A stretch of 64,000 bases of DNA. Origin: Ulvibacter litoralis (GTDB lineage Bacteria > Bacteroidota > Bacteroidia > Flavobacteriales > Flavobacteriaceae). Positions within the stretch are counted from its first letter, which is position 1. Every line of letters begins with the position of its first letter. A program made the position numbers and the translations under genes. Below the pieces are notes generated by a model that was not told the origin of the DNA, searched no databases, and saw only the letters and a program-made list of their open reading frames with translations. The stretch lies in NCBI RefSeq assembly GCF_900102055.1, contig NZ_FNBA01000007.1:20251-84250 (forward strand), written 5' to 3'. Shown here piece by piece: positions 26,341 to 36,400 of this stretch.

Positions 26341-27367
26341 ACATTTTTGGCCGACAGATAAGTCCAGGATTTTCTCCACACACATACTGTGTCTCCATAC
26401 TACTTATTGTTTCTAGCATAGGATTCAATTCTAGTAATGGAAGTAATACCGTTAATCCGCTCTCGTCGATTTCAAGCACCTCATCATCAAAGATTTTTAT
26501 AACTGTTTCTATATTCAATTGATCATACCCTCGTTGTATATCATTAGGAATTTCTAAAGTGTTTTCTGGAAATTGATACTTCGGAAACGCTTCGATAAAC
26601 GCATCTTGATGTGCTCTAACCGTGCTTTTAGACACTGTAAAAACGGAAGCTAAAGTTGTATAATAAGGAATTCGTGTGTCTATACTTTGCTTATTTAAAG
26701 AGCGCTGTTTTTTATTGACAGCAATAATGTTTAAGGTAATTTCTTCCGGAATTAAGAGTGTAGTATCTGGCACTTGACGCATTAAATTATACGTAATTGC
26801 AACTTGGGGTTCTGTTTTTAATCCTGCCATCATGGTTTCAGAAATAATGATATCCACTTCTTCTGGCGTTTTTAGTTTATAGCGAGCAGCATCACATTGT
26901 TCCAAAACAGAAACATAAGCTTCGGCACTAAAATAAGAAATCACTTTTTTAAGGTTTTCAAAACTATCCGAATTAATTTCTAACAATGTGAATGTAATTT
27001 CTGAAGCTGTAAACTTTGAAAGTAACGGAATAGTCAATGTTGCAAAAGGACCTGTCCCTGCATATACGATATGTACTTTTCCGTTTTTGGTCTCTTGTAC
27101 CTTCTTAACTGCTTTGTACAAACCATGACTAAACTTTTTTGTACGTATAATATCATCGATACACATACCTGCCCATTTAAAGGAAATTGCTTTTCCTGAA
27201 CTAGTATAAGCTGCAGTATCTTCATCTAAGGAAGAGAAACTAGGAGCTGTGATTCCATTTAAAAGCAAACTTAAATTTTTACATGCTTCTAAAAGTTTTC
27301 CATAATGCATCGTGTCTGCATATAGTACAGAAGCGATGTCATCTATCTTTTTTAGTTGTGCATTCAT
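26339..27367 (-). CDS. PRMT-like SAM-dependent methyltransferase, copy A
   Basis: 342 aa. The central part (about 95-200) is a class I methyltransferase core: VHIVYAGTGPFATLTIPLL (motif I, SAM-binding glycine loop), TFTLLEINSD (motif II acidic), a QCDAARYKL segment, and VDIIISETMMAGLKTEPQVA, placed like the double-E loop of protein arginine methyltransferases although only the SE is kept. The C-terminal half is beta-rich, as the PRMT barrel would be. The N-terminal 90 aa are helical. Substrate unknown; protein or peptide methylation is inference. It is paralogous to the gene at 27497 and convergent to the tail-collar pair. Confidence 0.6.
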   Translation of the reverse strand: MNAQLKKIDDIASVLYADTMHYGKLLEACKNLSLLLNGITAPSFSSLDEDTAAYTSSGKAISFKWAGMCIDDIIRTKKFSHGLYKAVKKVQETKNGKVHIVYAGTGPFATLTIPLLSKFTASEITFTLLEINSDSFENLKKVISYFSAEAYVSVLEQCDAARYKLKTPEEVDIIISETMMAGLKTEPQVAITYNLMRQVPDTTLLIPEEITLNIIAVNKKQRSLNKQSIDTRIPYYTTLASVFTVSKSTVRAHQDAFIEAFPKYQFPENTLEIPNDIQRGYDQLNIETVIKIFDDEVLEIDESGLTVLLPLLELNPMLETISSMETQYVCGENPGLICRPKM

Positions 27368-27496
27368 TAAATCCCCCTTGCTACATTGATTTCTTTGATC
27401 TAAAAATTAAAGATATGTAAATAAAACTAAGAGACTGAAAATCAACAACTACAAACCTTTTCTGGGCAACTTATGCTCGCAAGCTTTACCTTCGCT

Positions 27497-28510
27497 TCAA
27501 GGTACTAACTCATAAAAAGTCCACGAGGGAATTGCTTTAGTGGTATACTGTAAACTGTAAGAAGTCTCTTTTAAATTATAAAGCGAGGCAACACAAACTG
27601 GATTACTAATTTGTGTTTTACCCTTTGGAAGTTGTATGGGTTTAAAAACGATAATTACAGCATAGACACAAATATCGGGAGTGTCATTAAAATGTACCGG
27701 TACTTGTATAGCGTTGCTCGTAAACTCAAATGCTTTTTGCTTCTGAATGTGTTTATCAATACTAAAAAGCAATTGTCTACCTACCGTTTTAATTGGAGGA
27801 GGCAACTCCAAAACATTTTTATAGATATCAAAATAAGGTTCTTTCGAGTAAAAAGAATGCTCTGTATAAAGGTCTATTGATTCCGGAATTAAAAGTCCGT
27901 TTTCTACCAATTGTGGGGCTAAATTTTGAATAATTCGAACTTGAGGTTCTTTTGTCAATCCTTTATCCATGGTTTCTGAAACAAGGATGTGTAACGGAAT
28001 ACCTTCAGGAAATTTATACAGAATAGCATCTGCTAATACAATGTCTCGAATGTAATTTTCTAGTTTCAACTGAAGGATTATTTCTGAAACTGAAGCAATG
28101 GAACTTTCAGTTATATCGAGTAACGTCACTGAAACTTGTTCCGAAGAAAACATAGATAGCAACGGAATCACAATCGGAGCTCCAGGGCCACAACCTGCGT
28201 ACAGAAGTTCAATTTTCTGGTTAGGAAATCGGGAAATAGCGGCTAAAATGGCATGGTATGTTCCTTTTATAAATCGAACGGTTCGCAAAGGATCTTGCAT
28301 ACAATCGAGCGCTTGTTGCGACGATAAAGCAATGCCGCCTTCTAAGGCTGAAGCTTCTGTATTTTCATAAGATGCATCAGAAACAGAAGCTTTTAACAAG
28401 GTTTCGTAATAGGTTGCTAAAGAGTGTGCAGCACGAACCTCATCCGCTTCCGAAGTTGTTTTTAGAAGCGCTACAGTAATTACTTTTAATAACCTAAAAT
28501 CTACTGACAA
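27497..28510 (-). CDS. PRMT-like SAM-dependent methyltransferase, copy B
   Basis: 337 aa, paralogue of the 26339 gene along its whole length. Motif I is IELLYAGCGPGAPIVIPLL, motif II is VTLLDITESS, and the putative acceptor loop is ILVSETMDKGLTKEPQVRII. The start codon appears to be TTG (complement of 28508-28510), because an in-frame stop lies directly upstream and the N-terminal helices align with copy A; the next ATG (around residue 69) would delete them. It is divergent from the giant surface protein at 28629, whose ACGT-type promoter lies in the shared 118-bp spacer. Copies A and B are separated by 129 bp with no clear element. Confidence 0.58.
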   Translation of the reverse strand: MSVDFRLLKVITVALLKTTSEADEVRAAHSLATYYETLLKASVSDASYENTEASALEGGIALSSQQALDCMQDPLRTVRFIKGTYHAILAAISRFPNQKIELLYAGCGPGAPIVIPLLSMFSSEQVSVTLLDITESSIASVSEIILQLKLENYIRDIVLADAILYKFPEGIPLHILVSETMDKGLTKEPQVRIIQNLAPQLVENGLLIPESIDLYTEHSFYSKEPYFDIYKNVLELPPPIKTVGRQLLFSIDKHIQKQKAFEFTSNAIQVPVHFNDTPDICVYAVIIVFKPIQLPKGKTQISNPVCVASLYNLKETSYSLQYTTKAIPSWTFYELVP

Positions 28511-28533
28511 TCAATTACTTATTTTTTAAATAT

Positions 28534-28579
28534 ACGTAAAACTACGTATACAAATGACTAACCATATTAAGTACTTTTG
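28534..28579 (+). promoter_or_regulatory. Shared ACGT-N6-ACGT promoter, copy 2
   Basis: ACGT at 28534-28537 and 28544-28547, then 24 bp, then a perfect -7 box TACTTTTG at 28572-28579. No -33 TTG is present at the usual distance. The ATG is at 28629. Confidence 0.65.
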
Positions 28580-28628
28580 AAAAGTCAAACCTTTCAAAAA
28601 AAATAACCCAAATTAAAACCTAAACGTT

Positions 28629-31600
28629 ATGAAAAACAAATACAATATACTCTTTTATATAGTAATTACGCTCTTCTCTTTTTCGGAAGTGAGTGCGCAA
28701 TACACAGAAAACTTTGAAACAGCAGGAGAAAACGCTACTACATTCACCAATAACGGCTATACATTTACTACCTCGGGAAATCCTGTTTTTGATGTCCAAT
28801 TTTTTGGCTCTGCAGGAGCAGGCGGTTCCGATTATTTTTTAGACAATTTTGACAATCCAGGAGTTGGACAAACAAATACGATTACATTAACGGGCGGTAG
28901 TGCTTCGTTATTTACTCTTAAATCAATGGAAGTATATGTTTCGTCTGTAGCAACTGGAGATTTTCCTACCGATGATGGAACCGTAACATTTACGGGGAAG
29001 TCTGGTGCCACAACAGTTTTCAGCTACACCAAAACTTCAGGGTTCCCTACTAGCAATGCGGGAACAGCCAATGGTTTTTTCTTTTTAAACCTCGCTACAG
29101 ATCCATCGTCAGATTATACATCACTTAATATAGATCGAATTGAAATCACACTTGGTGGAGCATTTCAATACGTATCGATAGATAATTTTGTGTTTGGCGA
29201 CCAATCGCTAGAAGCAGACCCTCCTATCGTACAATCTATCGCACTTGTAGGAACACCTAATAGTACAGCAACTTCTGTAGATTTTACCGTAAATTTTAAT
29301 GAAGACGCAATCAATGTTTCTACAGACGATTTCACCGTGGATGGTGTTGGTACCACAGGAACAATTTCTAATATTTCAGGAAGTGGAACTTCATACACCG
29401 TAACTGTAAGTAGTATTTCTGGAGAAGGAACGATTAGTATTGATTTACTCTCTGGAACAAATATTACAGACACCCTTGGAAACGGACCTCCCTTTCCTTT
29501 TACGGCAGGACAAACACACACGGTATCACGTTGTTTTCAAGAAACTTTCGAATCGTTTACAGCTGGAGACATTACATTTAGCAGTAACGGCGTAACCTAC
29601 ACCACAGGCTCTGCGAATTTTGACATAGAAAACTTCCCTGGAGGCGGTGCTGGCGGTTCCGCTAAATTTTTATCAAATTTAAGCGATCAAGGAACTGGAA
29701 AAATTTATAACATCACTCCAACAGGAACTGATTTATTTAATATTGAAGCACTAGACATGTATCTTTCTTCGGAAGTAGATGGAGCAAATCCAACAAATGA
29801 CGGATCTGTTACTTTCCGCGGAAAACTAGGAGGAGCTACACTTTATACGATTACTAAATCTACAGGATTTCCTACAGATTTTAGTGTAAACAATGGTTTT
29901 TATATAGTTGATTTTGCAACTGAAGGAGCGGCAGATTATAGCTTAACCAATATTGACGAATTAGAAATACAAATAGGCGGGAGCTTTCGATATGTAGGAG
30001 TAGACAATTTTGAACATTGTGAAGAAATTACAACTGCAGCCCCTCCTATCGTTCAAAGCATTAAACTTATAGGAAACCCCGCTGCTAATGCTACAAATAT
30101 TAGCTACGAAGTTATTTTCAACGAAAACGCTTTCAACGTTTCTTCTGATGATTTTTCAGTACACCTTACTGGAAGTGCTGCTGGAGCTGTTTCGGGAATT
30201 ACAGGATCTGGCAACACCTATACGGTAACCGTTAATTCAATTTTTGGAGAAGGAAGCATTCGTTTAGATTTAAATCCAGGAACCAATATTCAAGATGCCG
30301 ATGGAAATACACCTCCAGACCCATTTACTTCAGGAGAACTACATATCGTTACTGCTTGTGATCTTGAAACTTTTGAAGCTTTAGCAAACAATACTTTTAC
30401 ATGGACTACAGGAATAGTACCTCTTACAACCTCAACTACTAATTTTAGTGTTACAGAGTTTATAGACGCAGGTGCTGGTGGATCTGACCGTTACTTAGAT
30501 AATTTATCTGACCAAGGAACTGGAAAAACTTATTCTATTTCTGTTACAGACGCATCTACAATTTTAATGGGTAACATGGAAGTTTTTGTATCTTCCATAG
30601 TAGATGGCCCTGTCCCTACAAACGATGGTACTTTAACCGTTAGAGGAAAACTCAACGGAAGTGTAGTGTTCTCAGTTACAAAATCAACTGGATTCCCTAC
30701 TAGTACTGTATCGAATCAAGGATTCTATAATTGGAACTTTGCCACCGAAGGAGGCGCTAATAATAGCATCACAGATGTTGATGAAATTGAAGTTGAATTG
30801 GGTGGTTCTTTCCAATACATTGCAATCGATAATTTTAAATTCTGTGAGGACAATACCCCTCCTACTGCAATATGCCAATCGACCACGCTATTTTTAGATT
30901 CTGATGGAAACGCAACAATTACTCCTTCTGTTGTAAATAATGGTTCAACAGATGATAGCGGAACTGTATTTTTAGGTTTTGAAACAACCGTTTTTTCTGG
31001 CGAAACAACACTTTCTAGCCCTACTGATGAGCTTATATTTGGAGCACCTTTTCCTTATGAAGCCTCTGTATTTACAGTACCAACCTCTGGTGACTATACT
31101 TTTAATGCTACCGGTACCATGTCTGGCGGGGGATTATTCCTTCTAATCTGGGATGACACGCCGATTCCGAACAGTGGGGAGTATAATACTAGAACTGAAT
31201 TTGTAAGTTTTTCAACATTCAATAATAATGGAAATAATCCATTAGAAAATGTAGTTTCTTTAGTGGCTGATAAGACGTATTATATGTCCGTTTGTGACTA
31301 TGATACCGGTATAGGTACTTATGAAATTACTGTAGATATGCCGATTAGAACCACGGCAGCAAATACAACCTACACCTGTACAGAAGTTGGTGATTATCCG
31401 GTTACTTTATACGCTTTTGACAAGAATGGAAACAGTGACTCATGTAGTAGTGTAATTAGTGTTGCACCATTCACTACAGAATACAGTTCACTAGGCTGGA
31501 GTGGCGGAATTCCTAATTTAGGAACTCACGCTGTTTTTTCATCTGATTATAACTCGGCAGTAGTGGGTTTGAATATTGACACCTGTACTTGTGAAATTGA

Positions 31601-33146
31601 AAACACTAGTACTGTTACAATTACCGATGGTATGTATTTAAAAGCTACAGACGATATTACTGTTAATATTGGTACTTCTTTACGAGTAACAAATGAAGGT
31701 AGTATTGTCCAATCAAACGATAATGCTAGTGTTACCAACAATGGAGAGATAAGTGTTGTTAAAACAACACCTGTATTAGCTGAAAAAACATTTATGATTA
31801 TGGGGAGCCCTATGACTTCGGAAACTAGAGAAGGGGTATATGCGAATGCGTATATTGTTAGGAACCATAATACAAATAACTTTATCCCAAATCCTGCGGT
31901 TGCCGCTGCTTTTCCTTCTGCTGAAAATTTCGCAGATGATAATGGTGACAACTGGTTAACACAAACGGGGGCACTCAACCCTGCTGAAGGGTATATGGTA
32001 TTCCCACAACCCAATACTACAGGAAGTGGAAGTTTTATACATGATTACATACAAGGAACCTTGAATAATGGAGTTATAACAAAACCATTACTATATAACA
32101 CCGATCAAAATTCAAGTCCGAATATCATTTCCAATCCATATGCTTCAGCAATTAATGCCGATGCGTTTTACGCTGATCCTGCCAATACTGCGATCGATGT
32201 ATTGTATTTCTGGGAGCACATTACGCCTTTATCTTTAACCTATCCTGGTTATAATGCTGCGAATTTCAGCATGGGAGACATCTCGATGTATAGTGAATCT
32301 ATGGGGGGAATCCCCGCTGCAAATGGAGGCGCAACTCCTACAAACATAATATCTTCCGGACAAGGTTTTGGAGTGAAAGCAGCTTCCGCAGGAATTATAG
32401 CGACCTTTAACAATGCTATGCGTGTTACAGGACCCAATGACACCTATAGAAGGCCAATGGCTTCGGAAAGAGACCGTTTGTGGATTAATGTGTACAACGA
32501 TGCTTACGGACTGGGAAGCACCACGTTAATCGGTTTTTCTGAAAACACAACAGCTACTTTTGAAGCACACGCAGATATTAAACGCATAGCGACACCAGTA
32601 TCTTTATATTCCGAATTGGCAACAGGAGAAGAACTTGCTATAAACGCATTAGGTGCTTTTGAAATGGAGGCTTCAGTAGGTCTTAGCTTCTCAACGCAAG
32701 TGAAAGAATTACAAGACTATCGTATTTCACTTCAAAACGTAGAAGGAATAAATATTGAAAATGCTACCGTGTATGTAGTAGACCGTCAACTTGGAATTGT
32801 GACCAACTTAAACGAAGGCGATTACACCTTCCAAAGTGGAGAAGCAACTTATAGTAAACGTTTTAAAATAGTATTCCAAAATCAAATATTAGGAACAAAC
32901 GATGTCGCTTTAGATTCCGTTTCAGTATATCCGAATCCGACACAGAATAGCTTGTACATTGTTTCGCCTAATGCAGCAATTACACAGACAACTGTGTACG
33001 ATTTACAAGGAAGAATCGTGCTAAGCACTAAAATTGAAGGAACAGCAAATGCTCAAATAAATCTTTCAACATTGAATAGCGCCTTATTTTTTGTTGAAAT
33101 CACAACAGAAGCAGGAACGATTACCAAAAGAGTACTTAAAGACTAA
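28629..33146 (+). CDS. Giant T9SS-sorted surface protein 1 (1505 aa)
   Basis: A signal peptide (about 1-23, ending VSAQ) is followed by three repeats of a roughly 170-aa beta module (YTENFETAG / CFQETFESFTAG / CDLETFEALANN). The modules are joined by roughly 100-aa Ig-like domains (PPIVQSIALVGTP..., FNEDAINVSTDDFTVDG). Next is a HYR-like repeat split by an inserted module (about 782-912, TVFSGETTLSSPTDELIFG...). A long region without clear repeats follows (about 930-1400). The C-terminal T9SS type A sorting domain is VSVYPNPTQNSLYIV ... FFVEITTEAGTITKRVLKD. Cell-surface adhesin or matrix protein is the likely role; no enzyme motif was found. It is a close paralogue of the next gene in the first 750 residues. 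Confidence 0.85.
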   Translation: MKNKYNILFYIVITLFSFSEVSAQYTENFETAGENATTFTNNGYTFTTSGNPVFDVQFFGSAGAGGSDYFLDNFDNPGVGQTNTITLTGGSASLFTLKSMEVYVSSVATGDFPTDDGTVTFTGKSGATTVFSYTKTSGFPTSNAGTANGFFFLNLATDPSSDYTSLNIDRIEITLGGAFQYVSIDNFVFGDQSLEADPPIVQSIALVGTPNSTATSVDFTVNFNEDAINVSTDDFTVDGVGTTGTISNISGSGTSYTVTVSSISGEGTISIDLLSGTNITDTLGNGPPFPFTAGQTHTVSRCFQETFESFTAGDITFSSNGVTYTTGSANFDIENFPGGGAGGSAKFLSNLSDQGTGKIYNITPTGTDLFNIEALDMYLSSEVDGANPTNDGSVTFRGKLGGATLYTITKSTGFPTDFSVNNGFYIVDFATEGAADYSLTNIDELEIQIGGSFRYVGVDNFEHCEEITTAAPPIVQSIKLIGNPAANATNISYEVIFNENAFNVSSDDFSVHLTGSAAGAVSGITGSGNTYTVTVNSIFGEGSIRLDLNPGTNIQDADGNTPPDPFTSGELHIVTACDLETFEALANNTFTWTTGIVPLTTSTTNFSVTEFIDAGAGGSDRYLDNLSDQGTGKTYSISVTDASTILMGNMEVFVSSIVDGPVPTNDGTLTVRGKLNGSVVFSVTKSTGFPTSTVSNQGFYNWNFATEGGANNSITDVDEIEVELGGSFQYIAIDNFKFCEDNTPPTAICQSTTLFLDSDGNATITPSVVNNGSTDDSGTVFLGFETTVFSGETTLSSPTDELIFGAPFPYEASVFTVPTSGDYTFNATGTMSGGGLFLLIWDDTPIPNSGEYNTRTEFVSFSTFNNNGNNPLENVVSLVADKTYYMSVCDYDTGIGTYEITVDMPIRTTAANTTYTCTEVGDYPVTLYAFDKNGNSDSCSSVISVAPFTTEYSSLGWSGGIPNLGTHAVFSSDYNSAVVGLNIDTCTCEIENTSTVTITDGMYLKATDDITVNIGTSLRVTNEGSIVQSNDNASVTNNGEISVVKTTPVLAEKTFMIMGSPMTSETREGVYANAYIVRNHNTNNFIPNPAVAAAFPSAENFADDNGDNWLTQTGALNPAEGYMVFPQPNTTGSGSFIHDYIQGTLNNGVITKPLLYNTDQNSSPNIISNPYASAINADAFYADPANTAIDVLYFWEHITPLSLTYPGYNAANFSMGDISMYSESMGGIPAANGGATPTNIISSGQGFGVKAASAGIIATFNNAMRVTGPNDTYRRPMASERDRLWINVYNDAYGLGSTTLIGFSENTTATFEAHADIKRIATPVSLYSELATGEELAINALGAFEMEASVGLSFSTQVKELQDYRISLQNVEGINIENATVYVVDRQLGIVTNLNEGDYTFQSGEATYSKRFKIVFQNQILGTNDVALDSVSVYPNPTQNSLYIVSPNAAITQTTVYDLQGRIVLSTKIEGTANAQINLSTLNSALFFVEITTEAGTITKRVLKD

Positions 33147-33164
33147 ATCCTAAGTCTAATTAGT

Positions 33165-33205
33165 AAAGTCCGTTCCCTATTTTAAAATAAGGAACGGACT
33201 TTTTT
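33165..33205 (+). terminator. Terminator after surface protein 1
   Basis: AAAGTCCGTTCC (33165-33176) pairs with GGAACGGACTTT (33191-33202), with an inner TATTTTAAAATA dyad and a trailing T-run. Confidence 0.9.
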
Positions 33206-33333
33206 TATGGAGGCGTTCAAACTAATTTGATCCTGAAAATTTGCGGCATTAATTTTCCAGTATTCAGAAATAGATAAAATAAACTTGAACAACCTATTTA
33301 TAACACTGAAAATCAATTATTTATTTAAAATAT

Positions 33334-33379
33334 AAGTGATTCTACGTATATAATTTTAGATATATAATCCCTATGTTTG
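33334..33379 (+). promoter_or_regulatory. Shared ACGT-N6-ACGT promoter, copy 3
   Basis: AAGT (33334-33337, one mismatch) and ACGT (33344-33347), then exactly 24 bp, then a perfect -7 box TATGTTTG at 33372-33379. About 40 bp around the element also resemble copy 2, which fits the paralogy of the genes. The ATG is at 33431. Confidence 0.65.
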
Positions 33380-33430
33380 AAGACACTACTGTTTAAAAAA
33401 CAGAACGAACCTAATTAAAAACGATCCATC

Positions 33431-36400
33431 ATGAAAAAAAACTACACTGTACTGTTTTTTCTAGTAATTGCGCTCTTCTCTTTTTCGAAAATGACTGCCC
33501 AATACACAGAAAACTTTGAAGCTGCAGGGAATGGCGCCACTACGTTTACAAATAATGGCTATACATTTACTGCAACAGGAAATCCACTTTTTGATGTCGA
33601 GTTTTTTAATGATGCGGGAGCGGGAGATTCGGATTATTTCCTAGACAATTTTGACAATCTAGGCACAGGGCAAACAAATACTATTGCTTTAACAGGCGGT
33701 GCAAGTTTGTTCACCCTTCGATCTATGGAGATTTATGTGTCATCTTTGGCATCTGCAAGTTCACCAACAAACGATGGAACCATGACTTTTACAGGAAAAG
33801 CCGGAGGAACAACCGTTTTCACCTATACTAAAACTACAGGTTTTTTAACCACTATCGGACCTGTGGACAACGGTTTCTTCTTATTAGATCTAGCTTCAGA
33901 CCCACCTTCAGATTATACAACACTTAATATAGACCGAATTGAAATAACACTTGGTGGGGCATTCCAATATGTCGCGATAGACAACTTTGTGTTTGATGAC
34001 GAATCGTTAGAAGCTGATCCACCAGTTGTACAATCAATTTCGTTGGTGGGCAGTCCTACAACAACTGCAGCATCGGTAGATTTTACAGTAAGTTTTAATG
34101 AAAATGCACTCAATGTTTCTACAGACGATTTTACAATTGATGGCGCTGGAACTTCAGGAACAATTTCTAATATTTCTGGAAGTGGAACTACGTATACAGT
34201 GACTGTAAGTAGCATCACTGGAGAAGGAACTATTAGTATAGACCTGCTAGCTGGAACAAATATTACTGACGCTTTAGGAAATGGACCTCCCCTTCCTTTT
34301 ACGGCAGGACAAACCCATACCGTATCACGTTGCTTTCAAGAAACTTTCGAATCGTTTACCGCTGGAGATTTCACTTTCAGCAGTAATGGCGTAACATATA
34401 CCACAGGCTCTGCAAATTTAGATGTAGAGAACTTCCCTGGTGCAGGTGCTGGTGGTTCAGCTCAATTCTTATCAAATTTTAGTGACCAAGGAACTGGAAA
34501 AGTATACACTATTAGTCCTACTGGAACTGAATTATTCAATATTGAATCCTTAGACATTTATCTTTCTTCAGAGGTAAACGGAACAAATCCAACAGATGAC
34601 GGCTCTGTAGTTTTCCGCGGAAAACTAGCTGGAGCTACTCTTTTCACCATCACTAAAAACTCTGGTTTTCCAACAGTTTTTACAGTTAATAATGGTTTTT
34701 ATGTATTTAATTTTGGAACAGAAGGCGCAGCAGATTACAGCTTAACGAACATTGACGAGTTAGAAATAGAACTAGGTGGTGCTTTTCAATATGTAGGAAT
34801 AGATAATTTTGAACATTGTGAAGAAATCACAACTTCCCTTCCTCCTATCGTACAAAGCATTAAACTTATAGGAAATCCTATTGCGGCTGCTTCAACTGTA
34901 GATTATGAAGTGATTTTTAATGAAAACGCATTAAATGTTTCTACAGATGACTTTTCAGTAAATCTTACAGGAAGTGCTACAGGAGCCGTTTCAGCAATAA
35001 CAGGATCGGGAAATACCTATACAGTAACCGTTAATACCATTTCTGGAGAAGGTAGTATTCGTTTAGATTTAAATCCAGGCACAGATATTGAAGATGCCGA
35101 CGGAAATACACCTCCAGACCCATTTACCGGAGGGGAAACACATATAGTTACAAGCTGTGATGTTGAAACATTTGAAGCTTTAGCAGACAATACATTTACA
35201 TGGACTACAGACACAACGCCTTTTACGACCACAACTGCCAACTTTAGTGTTTCAGAATATATTGATGCAGGTGCAGGCGGATCAGACCGTTTCTTAGACA
35301 ATCTATCCGATCAAGGAACTGGGAAAATCTATTCTATTGCAGTTACAGACGTATCTACCATTTTAATGGGGGCCATGGAAGTATTTATTTCATCTGAAGT
35401 AAACGGAACCAACCCTACTGACGATGGTACTCTAACCGTTCGAGGTAAATTAGACGGAACAACAGTATATACAATTACAAAATCGACAGGCTTCCCTACA
35501 ATTATTGGAACAAACCAAGGATTCTATACCTGGGACTTTTCTACGGAAGGCGGTGTAGATAATAGCGCTACTGAAGTTGATGAAATTGAAATTGAATTAG
35601 GCGGTGCCTTTCAATACATTGCTGTCGACAACTATAAATTCTGCGGAGACGCCACCCCTCCTACTGCCGTGTGCGTAGGAACTTTCACAGTACAACTAGA
35701 TGCCACCGGAAATGCGAGTATTACAGCAGCCGATATAGATAATGGGTCTAGCGATGACTCTGGAACAGTAACCTTAAGTGTTTCACCAAGTACCTTTACT
35801 TGTGCAGATATAGTAGCTCCGGTTCCTGTAACATTAACTGTTACCGACCCTTCAGGAAATACTGCAACATGTGTTACAAATGTGACAGTTGAAGATAATA
35901 TACCTGCAGTAATTAATTGTGCAGCTCCTTTTACAGTACAATTAGATGCAGCCGGTATGGCAAGTATCACAGTTGCCGATATAGATAATGGCTCGACCGA
36001 TAACTGCGGAATTGCAAGTTCATCTATCGATATTACCAATTTCACATGCGCCGATATAGGTGTAAATACTGTTACTTTAACAATAACAGAGGTTAATGGA
36101 AATATTTTAACATGTACTACCGATGTAACGGTTGAAGAAAACGTAGCGCCAATAGCAAATTGTGCGGCTCCTTTTACAGTACAATTAGACGCAACTGGAA
36201 ACGCGAGCATTACAGCGGCTGATATTGAAAATGGTTCAACCGATGCCTGCGGAATTGCAAGTACTTCTATTGATATTACAAATTTCACATGTGCCGATGT
36301 AGGTGTAAATGTAGTTACATTAACAGTAACCGATGTAAATGGAAACATTTCAACATGTACAACAAATGTAACAGTAGAAGACAATATAGCACCTACAGCT

